Source: Marinospirillum sp. (lineage in GTDB: Bacteria > Pseudomonadota > Gammaproteobacteria > Pseudomonadales > Halomonadaceae). From it: a DNA stretch of 8,710 nt. Both the position numbers and the translations under genes were made by a program. This document shows, piece by piece, positions 5,949 through 8,710 of the stretch. Every line of letters begins with the position of its first letter. Positions within the stretch are counted from its first letter, which is position 1. A model generated the notes under the pieces. It was given only the letters and a program-made list of their open reading frames with translations. It had not been told where the DNA came from and searched no databases. The stretch covers positions 1-8,710 of the forward strand of contig NZ_JACUUA010000141.1 of the NCBI RefSeq assembly GCF_014859565.1, written 5' to 3'.

Positions 5949-8113
5949 CGGACTTAATGACGCCCTATCGATTTATTCCTCTTTCCCACTACATTTTCAG
6001 GCCTGACTGGGCCAAATTGGTTAGTCATGATCACCCTTTTGCAGATGGAGTTAGCGGTGAGCTGAGCGTCTCGATTACCACCAAAACACGCCTTTGTGTG
6101 GGCGGAAAACAAGAAAAGCCCAGTGACAAGCATCCTGGCAAGGTGTTTTTTTACAGAACACCCGATAATCATCTTGCGATTCCAGGTACTAGCATTAAAG
6201 GCATGCTGCGAAATGTGATGGAAATTGCCTGCTTCGGGCATTTTCGGCAAGTTGAAGATCAGCAACTGGGGGTACGAGATATTTCTCGCGGCAAGAACTT
6301 TTACAGTGAGGCCATGAATCGTAGCCCCGTATTTACAGGGTGGCTGCGTTTTGATCAGGGACACTGGAATATCTTGCCTTGTAACTATGCGCGAATCTAT
6401 CAAGGCGACCTGATCAATCACTTCAAGATTGATAAAGCTAATTGGAATCGTAATAAATTAGCGAAGGAGCGATATGGTCTGCTGAACGGTTTGCGCGATA
6501 TCAGCTTTGATATCGATACCACCTACAAGTACGACTGTAAAAAACTGGCCACCAACCTTGGCAAGGGCAAAACACAGGGGTACGTGGTGGTAACTGGTCA
6601 ACCAGGTCCAGCTTTTGATCAGAGCAAGCACAGTAAAAAGCGCGATTTTGTTTTTTATGAAACACAGTCGGAAAATAAACTGACTGTCAGCAATCGCGTC
6701 GTCAGTGGTTTCATGCGCATACACGAAGAAAGCGAGGAATGGAAATATTGGCGCAAGCAACTCAGTGCGCTGAAATACGGTGTACCAGTTTTTTTCCATA
6801 AGAATGCACAAGGCGAGGTCAAGTCTCTGGGCTTGTCCCGCATGTATCGCCTACCCTACGAATACAGTTTACATGATGCCATTACCCATACTCGCCCTGA
6901 GCATCTTGAGTCTGACCACCCAGACTTGCCGGGCTTGATTTTCGGGTGGCTGGATGAACAGGAAACAAGTGGCCATAACAATCTGCGTGGGCGTGTGATG
7001 CCGGGGTTATTTGAATTGACTCACGAAGCCTCAACACGCTGGGAAGAACCAACGGTGCTCAGCGGCCCCAAACCAACTTTTTATCCAGCCTATATTCATC
7101 AAACCAATGACCGTGGGCACTACAAAACACTCATGGATAAGGATGCCAAACTGGCTGGATGGAAGCGCTATCCTGCTAAAGAACATGCTGAACTGTCTAA
7201 GCTGCAGCCAAAAGTTGCTGATAACAAGAAAGTTCAGGTTCTGATGGAAACCCTACCTGAAAATTGCATCTTTCAGGGTAAGATTCGCTTCCATAACCTC
7301 AGGCTTGTTGAGTTGGGGGCGCTGCTTTGGGTCATTGATTTTGGCCAAAGAGACCTGAATCATGGCCTTGGGTTGGGGAAACCTTACGGTTTCGGTCAAA
7401 TTCGCCTTGAGTGCCAGTCAACCAGACTGCAACCCAACGCCAGCCATTTGCATTCAATGAGCAATGAGTTGCTCATGCAAACTGCACGGGTTAGCTTCAA
7501 ACACTATATGGATCGAGTATGGCAACAAGTCACAAACACTGAGACCTTTTGGGAAGAATCATCACAGGTAGTCAGCCTCTTGAACTCGCTTGATCCAACT
7601 TATTTCAAAGATCAGGCGCTAGAGTATTACCCTGAGCCCAAGGCGTTCATGACTGCCAAGCAAGAAGAATCTAGGCTGACTTCATTGTCGAGCAGCGGCC
7701 TCGCTGACCCAGGGCCTAAAGCAAACCTGGTTTATTCACCCATAGAGCTGAATACCGATACTCTGAGCCATATGGCACAGGAAAACTTAGCGGCGTTGAC
7801 TGCCAAAAAAGAACAGCAAGCCCAGAAAGAGGTAAGGGAAGCAGAAAAAGCCAACATGTCCGATGAGGAACGCGAGCTTGCCGAACTAGAAGATTGCTAC
7901 CTTCAAGCAGAAGCACAACTCACTTCCACACTGGAAAACAAGCTGGCCAAAACCTGCAATCAGCTTTATGTCACTTCCGCCAGCTGGGAAAAGGAGCTTC
8001 AGAATAAAGCTGGCCAACTAGGTAAAAAAGTATTCAATCTGGCTCAACGTGAAGGAAAGGAAAACAACAAACTTGGAAAAGCTGCCAAAAAGCTGAAGAG
8101 TTATCTTGAGTAA
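5945..8113 (+). CDS. TIGR03986-type CRISPR-associated RAMP protein with coiled-coil tail
   Basis: A 722-aa RAMP protein matching, by eye, the layout of the TIGR03986 family found in type III operons. Hallmarks in order: HPFADGVSGEL (30-40); IPGTSIKGMLR (79-89), the RAMP substrate-loop motif; a large central insertion including LIFGW (331-335) and SGPKPT (373-378); FHNLRLVELGALL (449-461); and the glycine-rich loop GLGLGKPYGFG (474-484). The central insert of about 350 residues between RAMP halves recalls the Cas7-insertion subunit of III-Dv complexes, so it is probably a backbone subunit. D34 is a candidate active-site Asp, not assured. From about 610 to the end the chain is Lys/Glu/Ala-rich, charged and helical, likely a coiled coil. 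GGAG at 5934-5937 and an ATGA overlap with the preceding gene support the start. It is the last gene before the terminator. Confidence 0.87.
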   Translation: MTDLMTPYRFIPLSHYIFRPDWAKLVSHDHPFADGVSGELSVSITTKTRLCVGGKQEKPSDKHPGKVFFYRTPDNHLAIPGTSIKGMLRNVMEIACFGHFRQVEDQQLGVRDISRGKNFYSEAMNRSPVFTGWLRFDQGHWNILPCNYARIYQGDLINHFKIDKANWNRNKLAKERYGLLNGLRDISFDIDTTYKYDCKKLATNLGKGKTQGYVVVTGQPGPAFDQSKHSKKRDFVFYETQSENKLTVSNRVVSGFMRIHEESEEWKYWRKQLSALKYGVPVFFHKNAQGEVKSLGLSRMYRLPYEYSLHDAITHTRPEHLESDHPDLPGLIFGWLDEQETSGHNNLRGRVMPGLFELTHEASTRWEEPTVLSGPKPTFYPAYIHQTNDRGHYKTLMDKDAKLAGWKRYPAKEHAELSKLQPKVADNKKVQVLMETLPENCIFQGKIRFHNLRLVELGALLWVIDFGQRDLNHGLGLGKPYGFGQIRLECQSTRLQPNASHLHSMSNELLMQTARVSFKHYMDRVWQQVTNTETFWEESSQVVSLLNSLDPTYFKDQALEYYPEPKAFMTAKQEESRLTSLSSSGLADPGPKANLVYSPIELNTDTLSHMAQENLAALTAKKEQQAQKEVREAEKANMSDEERELAELEDCYLQAEAQLTSTLENKLAKTCNQLYVTSASWEKELQNKAGQLGKKVFNLAQREGKENNKLGKAAKKLKSYLE

Positions 8114-8195
8114 CGCCAACCTCACCGGGGCGATATAGCGACACCGCGAACTGGTACGCGCTAATACACAATTATTGATGCTTCAGACCCCTATA

Positions 8196-8230
8196 AGCCC
8201 GCTGCCTTAATTGGTAACGGGCTTTTTTTT
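8196..8230 (+). terminator. Rho-independent terminator of the cas operon
   Basis: AGCCCGCTGCC (8196-8206) pairs with GGTAACGGGCT (8213-8223) across a six-base TTAATT loop, with one mismatch and one G-T wobble. It runs straight into eight T (8223-8230). It lies 83 bases after the last cas stop codon and separates the operon from the small gene downstream. Confidence 0.88.
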
Positions 8231-8238
8231 GTGGTTTT

Positions 8239-8264
8239 GTTCCACAAATTTGTGAACCAGTTCA
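8239..8264. repeat. Inverted-repeat cluster, possible operator
   Basis: A perfect 12-base palindrome, CACAAATTTGTG (8243-8254), is extended by GTT (8239-8241) and AAC (8255-8257) with one unpaired C. Its right arm also takes part in a second dyad, TGAAC (8253-8257) and GTTCA (8260-8264), two bases apart. Overlapping dyads about 60-80 bases before a start codon look like a repressor or regulator site for the gene at 8322. No regulator gene is in the window to match it with. Confidence 0.45.
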
Positions 8265-8309
8265 TCGACTCATTTTAAGACAGAATAACTACATCTTGAG
8301 TTGAACGTT

Positions 8310-8315
8310 GAGGAG
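8310..8315 (+). promoter_or_regulatory. Ribosome binding site of the small downstream gene
   Basis: GAGGAG lies 6 bases before the ATG at 8322. This is why the start is placed there and not at the in-frame TTG at 8301, which lies before the site. Confidence 0.8.
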
Positions 8316-8321
8316 AACACC

Positions 8322-8597
8322 ATGGATACCCAAACACTAACACTTGCTCTTAACCTTGTAAGCAAATGCCCTGAGCTGATACAGCGACTCGGAATGCTCC
8401 CTAATATCAAAACCGCAACACTCGGTGGTAACACTTGGTGGAATGATATTGCACAGTGCAATGGTTGGCGAGTGCAGAGAAACACCTGGACAGGGCATTG
8501 CCGCATCCTGGACTCTGATGATGTACGTCAAGCCTGGGGGTCTGAGCAAGCTGTCATGGCGTTTTTCCAAAAGGTACTTAATGGCAGAAGACCTTAA
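8322..8597 (+). CDS. Small Trp-containing hypothetical protein
   Basis: A 91-aa protein I cannot assign. It has no signal peptide or membrane segment, so it is probably cytoplasmic. The N-terminal 25 residues look helical (TLTLALNLVSKCPELIQRL). A central, likely beta-rich part contains GGNTWWNDIAQCNGWRVQ and TWTGHCRILD, with four Trp residues in about 25, and the end is again helical (EQAVMAFFQKVLNG). The compact Trp/Gly pattern reads like a real folded domain and not random sequence. It has its own strong ribosome binding site and is cut off from the cas operon by a terminator, so it is an independent transcription unit. Small orphan genes of this kind are common on prophages and other mobile elements, but no such identity is shown here. 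Confidence 0.72.
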   Translation: MDTQTLTLALNLVSKCPELIQRLGMLPNIKTATLGGNTWWNDIAQCNGWRVQRNTWTGHCRILDSDDVRQAWGSEQAVMAFFQKVLNGRRP

Positions 8598-8627
8598 CTG
8601 CTCCTCGCCTGCCAATGCAATCCAAGG

Positions 8628-8710
8628 ATGGCTAACAAACTTGTGATCCTTTCAGCGCCTGATTTTCTTCTTAAAATGAACACCATCGCAACAAGCAACG
8701 GGAGCACTAT
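8628..8710 (+). CDS. Possible start of a gene running off the right edge
   Basis: From ATG 8628 the frame stays open to the end of the window (27 codons, beginning MANKLVILSAPDFLLKMN). A second in-frame ATG at 8676 would start MNTIATSNGST, an opening style I associate with phage antirepressor/Rha-like proteins. Neither start has a well-placed Shine-Dalgarno: AAGG touches the first ATG, and the second has none. The reading is too short for any assignment and may be non-coding. Confidence 0.25.
   Translation, partial: MANKLVILSAPDFLLKMNTIATSNGST

Larger units (their letters stand above)
8114..8321. other. Intergenic region after the cas operon
   Basis: This 208-base gap holds the operon terminator (8196-8230), an inverted-repeat cluster (8239-8264) and the translation signals of the next gene. 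In 8114-8195 I see no gene, tRNA or CRISPR-like repeat. A promoter for the downstream gene should lie here; a weak candidate is TTGTGA (8250-8255), a 17-base spacer, then TTTTAA (8273-8278), not good enough to call. Confidence 0.6.

Noticed and set aside
5954..6421. A 155-codon frame on the minus strand inside the 722-aa RAMP gene.
   Set aside because: It lies fully opposite a gene with strong family motifs and has no ribosome binding site or recognisable domain; a shadow frame.
8337..8615. A 92-codon minus-strand frame and a plus-strand frame at 8425-8646 overlapping the small downstream gene.
   Set aside because: The frame starting at 8322 has the strong ribosome binding site and a fold-like residue pattern; the others have neither.
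1..8710. Looked for a CRISPR array, tRNA, insertion sequence ends, cas1, cas2, cas6 and CARF genes.
   Set aside because: No regularly spaced direct repeats, no transposase-like frame and no matching protein motifs were found in the window.

Overview
The window is almost entirely one tightly packed operon, on the + strand, for the effector (interference) complex of a type III CRISPR-Cas system. It most resembles subtype III-D. The call rests on four points: a Cas10 with an intact GGDD palm motif but no N-terminal HD nuclease domain; a Csx10-like RAMP protein; several Cas7/Csm3-like RAMP domains; and a large RAMP protein matching the TIGR03986 pattern. These identifications come from reading motifs by eye, not from a database search. 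Base composition is mixed (near half G+C by eye), Shine-Dalgarno sequences are strong AAGGAG/GGGAG types, and one classical rho-independent terminator is present. This fits a proteobacterium, perhaps a gammaproteobacterium, but the window cannot fix the taxon.

Layout: positions 1-195 are an AT-rich leader with no convincing gene. Six genes then run without gaps from 196 to 8113: cas10 (538 aa), a single-domain Cas7 (219 aa), a Csx10-like protein (520 aa), a double Cas7 fusion (471 aa), an unrecognised protein (169 aa) and a TIGR03986-type RAMP (722 aa). Every junction is a start/stop overlap (ATGA four times, TGATG once), each preceded by a ribosome binding site, so the six products are probably made together by coupled translation. 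A strong hairpin plus T-tract at 8196-8230 closes the operon. It is followed by an inverted-repeat cluster that could be an operator, a separate small Trp-rich gene of unknown function (91 aa), and a possible gene start running off the right edge.

Expected working model (inference from type III biology): the Cas7 domains form a backbone along a crRNA and cut bound target RNA through conserved aspartates; Csx10 takes the Cas5-like role at the crRNA 5' end; Cas10, lacking HD nuclease, acts as a nucleotide cyclase making a second messenger when target RNA binds. The window has no CRISPR array, cas1, cas2, cas6, CARF or other messenger-activated effector. The module must therefore use parts encoded elsewhere or work in a non-standard way. 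The least explained items are the 169-aa protein, the coiled-coil tail of the 722-aa RAMP, the helical C-terminus of Csx10 (a candidate built-in small subunit), and the small downstream gene.
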